Source: Bradyrhizobium sp. CCBAU 051011
Lineage (GTDB): Bacteria; Pseudomonadota; Alphaproteobacteria; Rhizobiales; Xanthobacteraceae
DNA length: 64,000 nt
Direction: 5' to 3'
NCBI RefSeq assembly: GCF_009930815.1
Contig: NZ_CP022222.1
Location: forward strand, 3,390,501 to 3,454,500
How positions within the stretch are numbered: position 1 is the first letter of the stretch; every line of letters begins with the position of its first letter. The position numbers and the translations under genes are program-made. Positions 1-8,439 of the stretch are shown one piece after another. Under the pieces are notes generated by a model. It did not search any database, was not told where the DNA came from, and saw only the letters and a program-made list of their open reading frames with translations.

Positions 1-320
1 TGACGGCGATCTTCCGGCGTGGCACCTATGGAGCGAATTGCTGGGTGCAGGGCGGCGAGGGCGAATGGCTGATCGAGCATGTCGCGACGCTGCCCGAGTA
101 TCGCGGCCGCGGACTGGTGCAGGCGCTGATCGAACACGCACTGGCTGCTGGCAGGACCGCGGGGTTCGAACGGGCGTCGATCTCGTTTCTGATCGGCAAC
201 GAGGCGGCGGAGCGATGTTACGCCAAGGCAGGCTTTGCCTTTGCGGAGGAAAAACGCGATCCCGCGTTCGAAGCGATCACGGGCGCGCCAGGCTTCCGCC
301 GCTTTGTGCGGGCGATCTAG
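1..320 (+). CDS. GNAT family N-acetyltransferase (3' part)
   Basis: The reading frame is already open at the window edge (first complete codon at base 3) and ends with TAG at 320, so the start lies outside. The visible 105 or so residues contain the acetyl-CoA-binding GNAT motif A (PEYRGRGLVQALIEHAL) and the C-terminal motif around RCYAKAGF, where the Tyr/Ala-Gly-Phe signature closes the fold. The family transfers an acetyl group from acetyl-CoA to an amine; the substrate cannot be read from the sequence. An internal GTG at 45 could be mistaken for a start, but the residues before it fit the fold. It converges on the iron ABC permease, with a palindromic repeat between them. Confidence 0.8.
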   Translation, partial: TAIFRRGTYGANCWVQGGEGEWLIEHVATLPEYRGRGLVQALIEHALAAGRTAGFERASISFLIGNEAAERCYAKAGFAFAEEKRDPAFEAITGAPGFRRFVRAI

Positions 321-330
321 AACATTTCGT

Positions 331-412
331 AGGGTGGGCAAAGCGAAGCGTGCCCACCCTCTATCCTCGATCATTATCCTGAACGGTGGGCACGCTGCGC
401 TTTGCCCACCCT
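331..412. repeat. Palindromic intergenic repeat, GGGTGGGCAAAGCG family, copy 1
   Basis: The unit begins with AGGGTGGGCAAAGCGAAGCG and ends with the reverse complement CTTTGCCCACCCT, enclosing a second GTGGGCACG/CGTGCCCAC pair. It would fold into a long hairpin between the converging GNAT and permease genes. Closely matching copies occur at 38117-38201 and 57497-57582, so this is a dispersed REP-like family. It could also act as a bidirectional terminator. Confidence 0.85.
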
Positions 413-437
413 GCGGCGCTACACATACGCGGCGCCT

Positions 438-2084
438 TCACGCCGGCCCGGCCGGCACATCCGAAAACCGCGTCAGCCACGCCACCGGGCCGATGCTGGC
501 GGCGACAATCAGGAGCGCGGCGAGCGCGCCTTCCTCAAAACTGCCGCGGCTGGCGTATAGGTAGATCGAGGTCGCCAGCGTGTCGACGTTGAGCGGCCGC
601 AACAGCAGCGTTGCCGGCAATTCCTTCAGGCAATCCACGAACACCACGATGACGGCGCCGAGCATGGCGGGGCGCAACAGCGGCAGATGGATCAGCCGCA
701 TCGTCGTGGTCTGGCCGGCGCCGACCGCGCGTGCGCTGTCGTCATAGTCGCGCGGAATCCGCTCGAACCCCGCCTTGATGAATCCGGTCGGCACTGCCAG
801 AAACCGGATCACATAGGCGATGATGACGGCAGCGCCCGAGCCGACAATGATCAGTCCCGGCAGCGATCGTCCGAGCCATCCGGCGAGCGCGTTGATCGCG
901 TTGTCGATGGCTAGCACCGGCGCGAGCAGGCCGAGCGCCAGCACCAGCCCCGGCAGCGTGTAGCCCAATTGCGCGATGTTCATCGCGACAAGGCGCAGCG
1001 CCGTCGACCGCCAGCGCCACGCCAGAATCGTCGCAAAGCCGAGCAGGAGCGCCGTCAGCGTGGCGAGGCTTGCAAACGCGACGGAGTTGAAGGCGTCGCG
1101 CCATAACGCCGTGTCGAAATTCGCAAACAGCCCGCGCTTGAAACTCTGATGCGCGAGATAGAGCAGCGGCACCAGAAATCCGAGGCAGACCGGCAGCAGG
1201 CAGGCTGCGAATGCACATGCGCCGTTGATGCCGGTAAGCTTCGTCCGTTGCGTGAGCCGCGGGCTCTCGGCGGAAAATTCCGTCGTGACGTTGCGACGCC
1301 CGTAGCGCTCGATCGCGATAAGGCAGGCTACGATCGCCAGCATGAAGCAGGACAATTGCGCGGCGCCGGCCAGGCTGCCGCGGTTGAGCCAGGTCGTGAA
1401 CACCGACACGGTGAGCGTACGGACGCCGAGATATTCGCTGGCGCCGATGTCGTTTAGCGTTTCCAGCGACACCAGCGCTGTGCCGACCGCTAGCGCAGGA
1501 CGTGCCATCGGCAGCGAGATGCGCCAGAACGTGGTCCAGCGGCCGGCGCCCAGCGTCTTTGCGGCTTCCGCGAACTCCGCGCTCTGGAACTGGAACATCG
1601 TGCGCGCCGACAAATAGACGTAAGGGTAGAGCACCAGCGAGATCACGACGACCGCGCCGGGCAGCGAGCGCAGATTGGGCAGCATGTGCACGGCATCCGG
1701 CAGCGGCAGCCAGAGCGCAAGCGTCTTGTGGATCAGCCCAAGCGGCTCGAACAGATCGACATAGACGTAAGCCGCGAGGTAGGTCGGGATCGCCAGCGGC
1801 AGAGGCAGCAGCCATAGCAGCATCTGCCGGCCGCGGAATTCATGCAGGGATACCGTCCATGCCGTGCCGGTGCCGATCGCAACCGACAACGCTGCGACGC
1901 CGCCGAGCAACAGCGTGGTGTCGAGGATGGTGGCCGGCAGCACATAGTCGATCAGGTGCCGCCAGATATCCGGCGCCGGCTGCAGCGCGAGGACAATGAT
2001 GGAAACGACGGGAGCGGCGACGAGGATAGCGGTCGCGACCGCAATGGACGCTGCGATGCGCCCGGCGTGCGTCGGCCGGCTCAC
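438..2084 (-). CDS. Iron(III) ABC transporter permease (FbpB/SfuB-like)
   Basis: A 548-aa polytopic membrane protein made of two fused permease halves, each with about six hydrophobic segments. Each half carries the EAA loop that docks the ATPase: EAAKTLGAGRWTTFWRISLP in the first and a degenerate DDSARAVGAGQTTTMRLIHLP in the second. Duplicated permeases of this length are characteristic of the ferric-iron FbpB/SfuB/AfuB group, which moves Fe3+ from the periplasmic binding protein across the inner membrane. The binding protein lies 199 bp upstream on the same strand. The partner ATPase gene is not in this window. Substrate is assigned by family and by the neighbour. Confidence 0.85.
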   Translation of the reverse strand: MSRPTHAGRIAASIAVATAILVAAPVVSIIVLALQPAPDIWRHLIDYVLPATILDTTLLLGGVAALSVAIGTGTAWTVSLHEFRGRQMLLWLLPLPLAIPTYLAAYVYVDLFEPLGLIHKTLALWLPLPDAVHMLPNLRSLPGAVVVISLVLYPYVYLSARTMFQFQSAEFAEAAKTLGAGRWTTFWRISLPMARPALAVGTALVSLETLNDIGASEYLGVRTLTVSVFTTWLNRGSLAGAAQLSCFMLAIVACLIAIERYGRRNVTTEFSAESPRLTQRTKLTGINGACAFAACLLPVCLGFLVPLLYLAHQSFKRGLFANFDTALWRDAFNSVAFASLATLTALLLGFATILAWRWRSTALRLVAMNIAQLGYTLPGLVLALGLLAPVLAIDNAINALAGWLGRSLPGLIIVGSGAAVIIAYVIRFLAVPTGFIKAGFERIPRDYDDSARAVGAGQTTTMRLIHLPLLRPAMLGAVIVVFVDCLKELPATLLLRPLNVDTLATSIYLYASRGSFEEGALAALLIVAASIGPVAWLTRFSDVPAGPA

Positions 2085-2127
2085 GTGGATTCACGCTGGC
2101 GAGTTGGATCTATCTGCTTGTTGAGGT

Positions 2128-2226
2128 CGGCTCCCTCCCCCCTTGCGGGGAAGGGCGGGGAGCCGTGAGCGATGCTGCCTGTGTGGCTTACCCCTTTCCC
2201 TAACCCTCCCCCGCAAAGGGGAAGGG
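2128..2226. repeat. Double palindromic repeat between fbpA and fbpB
   Basis: Two G/C-rich inverted repeats lie side by side: CGGCTCCC...GGGAGCCG at 2128-2165 and CCCCTTTCCC...AAAGGGGAAGGG at 2191-2226. Similar elements are widespread between genes in Bradyrhizobium. Here the pair separates two genes that should be co-transcribed, so it could reduce expression of the permease relative to the binding protein, as REP hairpins do elsewhere; that role is inferred. Confidence 0.7.
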
Positions 2227-2283
2227 AACGCGTTTGTATGGGGGGCGCGATCACGGGTCTAATGCTTCGCCCACACTGCCGGG

Positions 2284-3309
2284 TTAGTTGTCGAAGCCGA
2301 CCTTGTCGACCAGCGTTGAGGCCGCCTTGCGGTTGGCGACGATCTTGGCGATCGGCGTCGGATCGGCGGTGAGCTTGCCGTAGCCGGCAATGGTCGGGTT
2401 GACGGCGACGCCGGCGCGGATCGGGTACTCGTAGTTGGCATCGGCGTAGATCTGCTGCGCCTTCTCGCCGGCGAGCCATTCGATCAGCTTGACGCCGTTG
2501 GCCTTGTTCGGCGCGTGTTTGGCGAGAAGGACGCCGGAGAGATTGACGTGGGTGCCGCCACCCTCGAACGTCGGCAGGATCACCTTGGTGGCTTCCGCCC
2601 ACGGCTTCTTCTCGGGATCGTTGTTCATCATCAGCGCCCAGTAATAGGTGTTGCCGATGCCGATGTCGCACTTGCCGGCCGCGACGTCGCGCGCGGCTTC
2701 GCGGTCGCCGCCGGAGGGCTTCTGCGCTAGATTGGCCTTCACGCCCTTCAGCCATTCCTCGGCCTTGGCCTCGCCGTGCTTGGCCACATAGGCCGCGAAC
2801 AGGCCGTTATTGTAGATGTGCTGACCGGAGCGGATGCAGATCTTGCCCTTCCACTTGGGATCGGCGAGTTCTTCATAGGTGATCTTGTCCTGCTTGACGC
2901 GGTCCTTCGAGGCGTAGATCACGCGCGCGCGCATGGAAATGCCGGCCCACTGGCCGTCCGGATCGCGATATTGCGCCGGCACGATCTCGTCGAGCACCAC
3001 CGACTTGATCGGCTGGGTAACGCCGGCTTGCACGGCGTCGTCGAGGCGACCGAGATCGACCGTGAGCAACACGTCGGCCGGACTATTGGTACCTTCGGCC
3101 TTCATCCGCTGCTCGAGACCCGAGCTTGCCGAGACCACGTTGACCTTGACGCCGGTGTCCTTGGTGAAGGCATCGAACAATGGCTGGATCAGCTTGGTTT
3201 CGCGATAGGTGTAGACGTTGACCTCGCCGTCGGCGGATGCCGTCGAGGCCCCGAACGCGGTAAAACAGAGCAACGCTGCGGTTGCGGCGGTAGCGCGAAA
3301 ATTCATCAT
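2284..3309 (-). CDS. Iron(III) ABC transporter periplasmic binding protein (FbpA-like)
   Basis: A 341-aa exported protein with a Sec signal peptide (residues 1-26, cleaved near ASA-DG) followed by GEVNVYTYRETKLIQPLFDAF, the typical first strand of class II Fe3+-binding proteins. The C-terminal half holds the tyrosine-rich region (NTYYWALM, ADANYEYPIRAGV) that supplies metal-ligand tyrosines in this family. It delivers iron to the permease encoded just downstream. Two degenerate Irr-type boxes lie 92-132 bp upstream, which would fit iron-dependent control. Putative start ATG at 3309, followed by a second ATG; both keep the signal peptide. Confidence 0.85.
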   Translation of the reverse strand: MMNFRATAATAALLCFTAFGASTASADGEVNVYTYRETKLIQPLFDAFTKDTGVKVNVVSASSGLEQRMKAEGTNSPADVLLTVDLGRLDDAVQAGVTQPIKSVVLDEIVPAQYRDPDGQWAGISMRARVIYASKDRVKQDKITYEELADPKWKGKICIRSGQHIYNNGLFAAYVAKHGEAKAEEWLKGVKANLAQKPSGGDREAARDVAAGKCDIGIGNTYYWALMMNNDPEKKPWAEATKVILPTFEGGGTHVNLSGVLLAKHAPNKANGVKLIEWLAGEKAQQIYADANYEYPIRAGVAVNPTIAGYGKLTADPTPIAKIVANRKAASTLVDKVGFDN

Positions 3310-3400
3310 GAGGGCTGCCCGACAAAGCTGGTGGAGATGCCGGTTTCAGTAGCGCAGCCGCCACCATGGCGTCAGCGACTGTATGTCGCGAACGGCTTCA

Positions 3401-3441
3401 TTTAGAGCGATTCCAGTGTCGTAGTTTAGAGTGATTCCAAA
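3401..3441. promoter_or_regulatory. Two ICE-like (Irr) box candidates upstream of fbpA
   Basis: TTTAGAGCGATTCCAGT (3401-3417) and TTTAGAGTGATTCCAAA (3425-3441) repeat the same 15-nt core, starting 24 bp apart. The second is an imperfect palindrome close to the rhizobial iron control element consensus TTTAGAA-N3-TTCTAAA bound by Irr. The position, about 100 bp upstream of an iron-binding protein gene, fits an activator site. The match is imperfect and function is inferred. Confidence 0.4.
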
Positions 3442-3510
3442 TATGGCTGACCGCGGTGACTTCCGGGGCGTGAGCCCAGGTCAGACCGCCGTCGCGCGAC
3501 CTGTCGGCAA

Positions 3511-4467
3511 TCAACGGAGGCGGTCGAACTCAACGGCGGCCGTGTTGCCGCCGCTGACGATGACGGCAACCCGTTCGCCTGAGCTGGGTTTGTAGGCGCC
3601 GGACAGGATCGCGGAGAATGCGGCTGCTCCACCTGGCTCCGCCACGATGCGCAAGGCGCGCCAGAGCGTCGCCTGTGCTTCGGCAATCGCAGCGTCGGAG
3701 ACCAACACCGTTTGCGGCGCGTATTTCCGGACAATAGGAAAGACTTTTTCACCAACGCGCCGTGGCGCGAGCGAATCCGCCGCCAGACCGCCGGCCTCCG
3801 CATCGACCGGATGGCCGGCTTCAAGGGCTTTGGTCAGTGTGGGCGATGCCAGGGGCTCGACGCCAATCACCTTGATGCGGCCGGTGTACCAGGCCGCGAT
3901 ACCTGCGATCAGCCCGCCACCGCCGACCGACACGAGCAGCGTATCGATTTCCGGTGCTTGATCCGCGAGCTCAAGGCCGACCGTTCCCTGTCCCAGGATG
4001 GTTTCATTCTGGTCGAAGGCCGGCACCGGCAATGCGCCGGTTTGTTGTGCCCATGCCTCGCTGGCTGCGAGCGCATCCGAATAGCGGTCGCCCTCGATCG
4101 CGAGATCGGCGCCATAGTCGCGGATCCGCTGCACCTTGGCCGGAGACGAGATGCTGGGCACGAAGATCTTGGCCGGCTTGCAAAGCTTCATCGCTGCATA
4201 AGCTACCGCTGCGCCGTGGTTGCCGCCCGACGCCGCGACCACGCCGGCCTTCGGCACGTCGCGGGTCAACAGATTGCTGAAAGCGCCACGCGCCTTGAAC
4301 GAGCCGGAATGTTGCAGAAGCTCGAGCTTGATCGTGAGGGGATGCCGGGGCAGGCCGAAGTCGGCGCAATCGACCTCGACCACCGGCGTCCGCCGGATGA
4401 AGGGCCGAATGAGTCGCTCGCATTGCGCGATCGTTTCAGAGGTTACGGCATCCGATGGCGCGGTCAT
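3511..4467 (-). CDS. PLP-dependent threonine/serine dehydratase family protein
   Basis: A 318-aa fold-type II PLP enzyme. The Schiff-base lysine is in SGSFKARGA, the phosphate-binding/substrate loop is ASGGNHG, and the glycine-rich cofactor loop is SVGGGGLIAG; the C-terminal SGGN motif is also present. There is no ACT regulatory domain, so this resembles catabolic or secondary threonine/serine dehydratases rather than biosynthetic IlvA. It would turn threonine or serine into the 2-oxo acid plus ammonia. ATG 4467 is preferred over GTG 4476 because TGGAG sits 8 nt before it. It is divergent from an ArsR-type regulator with a palindrome between, suggesting control by that protein. Confidence 0.85.
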   Translation of the reverse strand: MTAPSDAVTSETIAQCERLIRPFIRRTPVVEVDCADFGLPRHPLTIKLELLQHSGSFKARGAFSNLLTRDVPKAGVVAASGGNHGAAVAYAAMKLCKPAKIFVPSISSPAKVQRIRDYGADLAIEGDRYSDALAASEAWAQQTGALPVPAFDQNETILGQGTVGLELADQAPEIDTLLVSVGGGGLIAGIAAWYTGRIKVIGVEPLASPTLTKALEAGHPVDAEAGGLAADSLAPRRVGEKVFPIVRKYAPQTVLVSDAAIAEAQATLWRALRIVAEPGGAAAFSAILSGAYKPSSGERVAVIVSGGNTAAVEFDRLR

Positions 4468-4494
4468 GCAGGGCACTCCAGGCTCGTTGACATA

Positions 4495-4517
4495 AATTAG
4501 TTATTTAGCTAATTAGC
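4495..4517. promoter_or_regulatory. Inverted repeat in the divergent dehydratase/ArsR promoter region
   Basis: AATTAG (4495-4500) and CTAATT (4509-4514) form a 6-bp inverted repeat with 8-nt spacing, and GCTAATTAGC (4508-4517) is a perfect 10-bp palindrome. The AT-rich site lies immediately before the ArsR start codon and between the two divergent genes, where an autoregulatory operator would be expected. Confidence 0.5.
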
Positions 4518-4520
4518 AAT

Positions 4521-4838
4521 ATGGCTTCTTTGAACGACAACGTCGAGTCTGCTTTTCGAGCGCTCGCCAGCGATCGTCGTCTGTTGATATTGGAGTGGTT
4601 GAAGCGCCCCCGCGCGCATTTTCGCGAGCAGATCGATGGCGACTTGGTCAAGGACGGGGTCTGCGGCGTGTTGATTGCCGAGAAGCTCGGCGTCAGCCAG
4701 CCCACTGTGAGCGAGCACTTGAAGATACTGTCGCAGGCGGGGCTGTTGAGCGCCAAGCGCGTCAAGCAGTGGACGTTTTACAAGCGCGATGAAGCACGCA
4801 TTGCCAGGCTGAAGGCCGCCATGCTCGAAAGGATCTGA
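4521..4838 (+). CDS. ArsR-family winged-helix transcriptional regulator
   Basis: A 105-aa single-domain DNA-binding protein. Residues 8-25 (ESAFRALASDRRLLILEW) match the start of the ArsR fold, and IAEKLGVSQPTVSEHLKIL is the helix-turn-helix with the conserved S-x-P-T-V-S-x-H-L pattern, followed by the wing GLLSAKRVKQWTFYKRDE. No metal-binding ELCV cysteine motif is seen in helix 3, so it probably does not sense metal. It probably controls its own gene and the divergent PLP dehydratase. Confidence 0.85.
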   Translation: MASLNDNVESAFRALASDRRLLILEWLKRPRAHFREQIDGDLVKDGVCGVLIAEKLGVSQPTVSEHLKILSQAGLLSAKRVKQWTFYKRDEARIARLKAAMLERI

Positions 4839-4969
4839 TATTCGGTCTTCGCCGCGCCCTTTGGGGCTCGGGATCTTCCCGTGCTGACATTTTGAGCAGT
4901 AAAGTTCGCTTATCCGTTCGACCTTGGCATCATCGGTGCCTAGTCTTGGCCGAAACGGAGACGATGTGA

Positions 4970-5455
4970 ATGCGGGCTGTGCTGGATTACTGTACCGGAG
5001 GAACGAAGCGAGCCGTGCCGGCAGGCACGCTTGTGCTCCAGGAGGGCAGCAGGACCGGGCATCTGTTCGTGCTGCTGGAAGGACGGCTGGAGGTCATCAA
5101 GGGCGATAGCGTCGTCGCCGTCCTGACCGAGCCGGGGGCGCTGCTGGGCGAAATGTCGGTACTGCTCGAGCAGCCCCACACGGCGACCGTGCGCGCCGCT
5201 GCCGATTCCGTGGTTTACGAGTTCGACGACGCCGCGGCGTTCCTGCGCGACCAGCCGGCGATGGCGCTATTGATCGCGCGCTTGCTGGCGCAACGCCTCA
5301 ACGTCGCCAACACCTATCTGGCCGACCTGATGCATCAATATGCCGGCCACGGTAACCATCTCTCGATGGTCGGCGAACTCCTGCAGCGCATGATCAACCT
5401 GCCGCCGTCGCAGGTTTCGCCAGGCTCGGATCGGCAATCCGACCCAAGGATCTGA
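4970..5455 (+). CDS. Cyclic nucleotide-binding domain protein
   Basis: A 161-aa protein that is essentially one cNMP-binding beta-barrel: VPAGTLVLQEGSRTGHLFVLLEGRLEVIKGD at the start and the phosphate-binding cassette as GALLGEMSVLLEQPHTATVRA, where G-E and the R-T-A-T-V-R pattern contact the cyclic nucleotide. Unlike Crp/Fnr there is no C-terminal helix-turn-helix, so it is a stand-alone sensor. GGAG lies 9 nt before the ATG. Its 3' end overlaps the convergent metallophosphoesterase gene by 62 bp. Two class III cyclases occur elsewhere in the window, but no direct link is shown. Confidence 0.8.
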   Translation: MRAVLDYCTGGTKRAVPAGTLVLQEGSRTGHLFVLLEGRLEVIKGDSVVAVLTEPGALLGEMSVLLEQPHTATVRAAADSVVYEFDDAAAFLRDQPAMALLIARLLAQRLNVANTYLADLMHQYAGHGNHLSMVGELLQRMINLPPSQVSPGSDRQSDPRI

Positions 5456-6221
5456 GCCACGCCGGAACGATCGTGACCGGCGCGGCCGGCCGCTGCAGGG
5501 GCGCCTTGAGATCGATGCAGTGCGCCTCGCCCGCCGGCAGCCAGAACGCCGTGCCCGCATCGAGATCGAGCACGATATAGACCGGCGGACGACCCGGCTG
5601 CAGCCCCGCATTGAACACCCAGGTTGGGCCGAGCCGGTCGAACCACGAACCATCCGAAATGAACGGCGACTGATGCACGTGGCCCGAGATCACCATCGAC
5701 GGCTGATACTGCGCGATCCATTGCACCAGTTCGACGTCGCCGAAGAACCGCTTGCCGCCCCAGCTCGTCGGCGAGTTCGCCGGCGGCGCATGATGCACCC
5801 AGATCCAGCGTGGCGCCCGCTCGGCCGCGGCGTCGCGAAGCTGGGCTTCGATGCGGCTCTTGACCAGCGGCCCGTCCCACCACGGACACACCGTAAACAG
5901 CGTGTCGCCGACGGTGAGGCTGTCGCCGTCGCAGGCGATGCCGAGTTCGCTGATATCGCCGACCCAACGCGCGATCTTTTCACCTTCCGCGCTGCGTTCG
6001 TCGAGGTCGTGATTGCCCGAGCAGAGAATGACGCGCGTCATGCCCGACAGCAGCGACAGGTATTTTTTCACCACCAGAATCTGTGCGCGGAAATCGACGA
6101 ACGATCCGATGTCGAGCGCATCGCCGGCGAAAATGACGACGTCGAATTCAGGCGCGGCCGCGAGCAGCCAGTCGAACTGCGGCAACGAATAATGTAAATC
6201 GGCAACGACGAGGCAGCGCAT
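5394..6221 (-). CDS. Calcineurin-like metallophosphoesterase
   Basis: A 275-aa protein with the full dimetal phosphoesterase signature in order: VVADLHYS (D-x-H), IFAGDALD (G-D), CSGNHDLDE (G-N-H-D), WVHHAPP and SGHVHQSP (G-H-x-H). The family hydrolyses phosphomono- or diesters; cyclic nucleotides, nucleotides and RNA or DNA are all possible. ATG 6221 is chosen because the longer frame needs a TTG at 6236. The gene runs into the convergent cyclic-nucleotide-binding gene, which hints at, but does not prove, a cyclic-nucleotide phosphodiesterase role. Confidence 0.8.
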   Translation of the reverse strand: MRCLVVADLHYSLPQFDWLLAAAPEFDVVIFAGDALDIGSFVDFRAQILVVKKYLSLLSGMTRVILCSGNHDLDERSAEGEKIARWVGDISELGIACDGDSLTVGDTLFTVCPWWDGPLVKSRIEAQLRDAAAERAPRWIWVHHAPPANSPTSWGGKRFFGDVELVQWIAQYQPSMVISGHVHQSPFISDGSWFDRLGPTWVFNAGLQPGRPPVYIVLDLDAGTAFWLPAGEAHCIDLKAPLQRPAAPVTIVPAWLRSLGRIADPSLAKPATAAG

Positions 6222-6513
6222 AATGATCAAATCCAAAAATGCCCAGGAAGCAGGCGATCCGCAGGCGGATGCATTCAGGCATAGTGGATTCGAGCAAGAA
6301 TTGTGCCGGTCGCGACCTCAAATGGGGATTCATCGCCCCCTGGAAGGATCAGGGCGCATACCCATAAAATCGAGCTTGATGGCTACGCGATGTCCGACAT
6401 TCGCGGATAGCGGACCAAATTCTGCATCGCAGCGAACGACGCTAAGTGCCAACAACGGAAGTCGCGCTTATTCGATCATCTTGTCCCAACGGGCGAGCAT
6501 CTTTCTGCGATGG

Positions 6514-8298
6514 TCATTCCGGCAGCCCGGCTTGCCGCAACCCTTCTTCCCATCGCAAAAGGTCTTCGGCCCGCCGAAAAGGGCCTACTACGTCTTTGAG
6601 AGTAGAAACACGTAGCGTGGGGTTGAGTTGCCGCAGCCGAGCCACGGCCTGATGTGCTTGCTCCGGGCGTCCGGCCATTGCATTGCTTGGGGCGGCGATC
6701 CGTAATCCAGGTTGATAGTCCGGATTGTCCTGCAATGCCATTGCCACCCACGATGCCGCTTCGGCATAGCGGCCCAGGAAGAAATGTGCATGCGCGGTCC
6801 CAGCCCGCGCGGCTGACGCCCGCGGATCAAATGGGCTCAGGCGCATGGCACGCGCGAAGCGCTCGATCGCCGGTTCCGGCTCGCCGAGGTAGTTTTTTAC
6901 CCAGCCGCCGTAAAACCATGCCTCGGCCAAATTGGAATTGAGCACAACAGCGCGATCGATTAAGCCGGCCCCTGCCTCCAGATCGCGAACAATATGCGCT
7001 AACGCCCACCCGCTGGCGGCGAGCGCCATCGCATCATCTTTGCCCAACTCAACCGCCCGCTGAGCGAGCCTCGTCACTTCGGCAATCTCGCTCGGTGTGC
7101 CTGAAATCCAGCCATTGCCCTTGGCATAGGCGTAGCACGAGGCGGCGCGAGCGTAGGCCGACGCAAAATCCGGGTCGATCTCGATCGCGCTGTTGAACAG
7201 GCGCAAAGCCTCGTCGTTCGCTTGCCGGCCAGCAAACTGATAAAACCTGGCCAAACCGCGTAAATAGATGGCATAGGCGTCGAGACTGTCGGTCGGCTTG
7301 CGCTTGGCACGCTCGATCTCGGCTTTTTCCACCGCTGGCGCGATTGCCCCGACAACGCTCTCGGTCACCTGGTCCTGCAGATCGAAGACGTCGCTGAGCC
7401 CACCATCAAACCGTTCTGCCCAAAGATGTGCCCCAGTGGCGGTATCGACAAGCTGTCCAGTGATGCGCACTCGGTTGGCGGCTTTCCGGACGCTGCCTTC
7501 CAACACGTAGCGCACCCCGAGCTCGCGCCCGACCTGCTTCACGTCGACGGCGCGCCCCTTGTAGGTGAAGCTCGAGTTGCGGGCGATGACGAACAGCGCC
7601 TTGAAATGAGACAGCGCCGTGATGATGTCATCGACCATTCCGTCCGCAAAATATTCCTGCTCCGGATCGGAGCTCAGATTGGTGAAGGGCAGAACGGCGA
7701 TCGAGGGTTTATCGGGCAGCGCAAGGGCGTCATCAACACGCAGGCGGGTCGGCACAGCTGGCACGGCGCGACCGTATGGGACGCGCCAGACCCGCATCGG
7801 TTCGGCGATATTCTTCAAGGATTGCGAACCCAAATCCTCAAACGTTACATCTACCTTGCCACGAATTTGCCGACGAACGTCGTCCGAGATGCTGATGCCG
7901 CCCGGCTCTGCAATCCCCTCGAGACGCACTGCAATATTGACCCCGTCACCAAAGATATCGTTTTCTTCGACAATTATATCACCGACGTGAATGCCGATGC
8001 GAAATTCGATCCGCTTGATCTGCGGCACATCGATATTTTGTTCGGCCACGCCGCGTTGGATTTCGTCGGCACATCGCACGGCGTCGACCACGCTGGCGAA
8101 CTCGGCGAGAGCGCCGTCCCCGGTATTCTTGACGATGCGTCCGTGATGTTCAGCGATTTTGGGATCGAAAATCGTTCTTCTAAGCGCTTTCAGTCGCGCC
8201 AGCGTGCCTTCTTCGTCGATCCCTATTAAGCGGCAAGAGCCCGCGACATCCGCCGCCAGAATAGCCGCCAGTCGCCGCTCTACGTGCTCGCTGCTCAA
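6514..8298 (-). CDS. Adenylate/guanylate cyclase domain protein with TolB-like and TPR regions
   Basis: A 594-aa soluble protein. Residues about 8-150 form a class III cyclase homology domain, with metal-binding Asp17 in AADVAG and Asp61 in NTGDG. The segment around 190-310 (SIAVLPFTNLSSDPEQEYFADGM) is the TolB-like domain that usually follows in these rhizobial proteins. The rest is tetratricopeptide repeats (for example FNSAIEIDPDFASAYARAASCYAYA). No membrane segment is seen. It would make cAMP or cGMP from NTP, with the TPRs binding a partner. The substitution of GSCRL for the usual GYSRL in the first motif leaves activity uncertain. The IS1182 element sits 141 bp upstream and may affect the promoter. 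Confidence 0.8.
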   Translation of the reverse strand: MSSEHVERRLAAILAADVAGSCRLIGIDEEGTLARLKALRRTIFDPKIAEHHGRIVKNTGDGALAEFASVVDAVRCADEIQRGVAEQNIDVPQIKRIEFRIGIHVGDIIVEENDIFGDGVNIAVRLEGIAEPGGISISDDVRRQIRGKVDVTFEDLGSQSLKNIAEPMRVWRVPYGRAVPAVPTRLRVDDALALPDKPSIAVLPFTNLSSDPEQEYFADGMVDDIITALSHFKALFVIARNSSFTYKGRAVDVKQVGRELGVRYVLEGSVRKAANRVRITGQLVDTATGAHLWAERFDGGLSDVFDLQDQVTESVVGAIAPAVEKAEIERAKRKPTDSLDAYAIYLRGLARFYQFAGRQANDEALRLFNSAIEIDPDFASAYARAASCYAYAKGNGWISGTPSEIAEVTRLAQRAVELGKDDAMALAASGWALAHIVRDLEAGAGLIDRAVVLNSNLAEAWFYGGWVKNYLGEPEPAIERFARAMRLSPFDPRASAARAGTAHAHFFLGRYAEAASWVAMALQDNPDYQPGLRIAAPSNAMAGRPEQAHQAVARLRQLNPTLRVSTLKDVVGPFRRAEDLLRWEEGLRQAGLPE

Positions 8299-8439
8299 GA
8301 CGCGCCCCCGGGGCTCGGGGAAATTGAATGGCTATATAGCACGATCGTGGGCCCATGTCCGGCTATGCGCACGTCGGAAATGGGGCATTCGCTACAAGGA
8401 CGACCCAGCGGCAAGTCCAGCCATGTCCACTATGACGCC

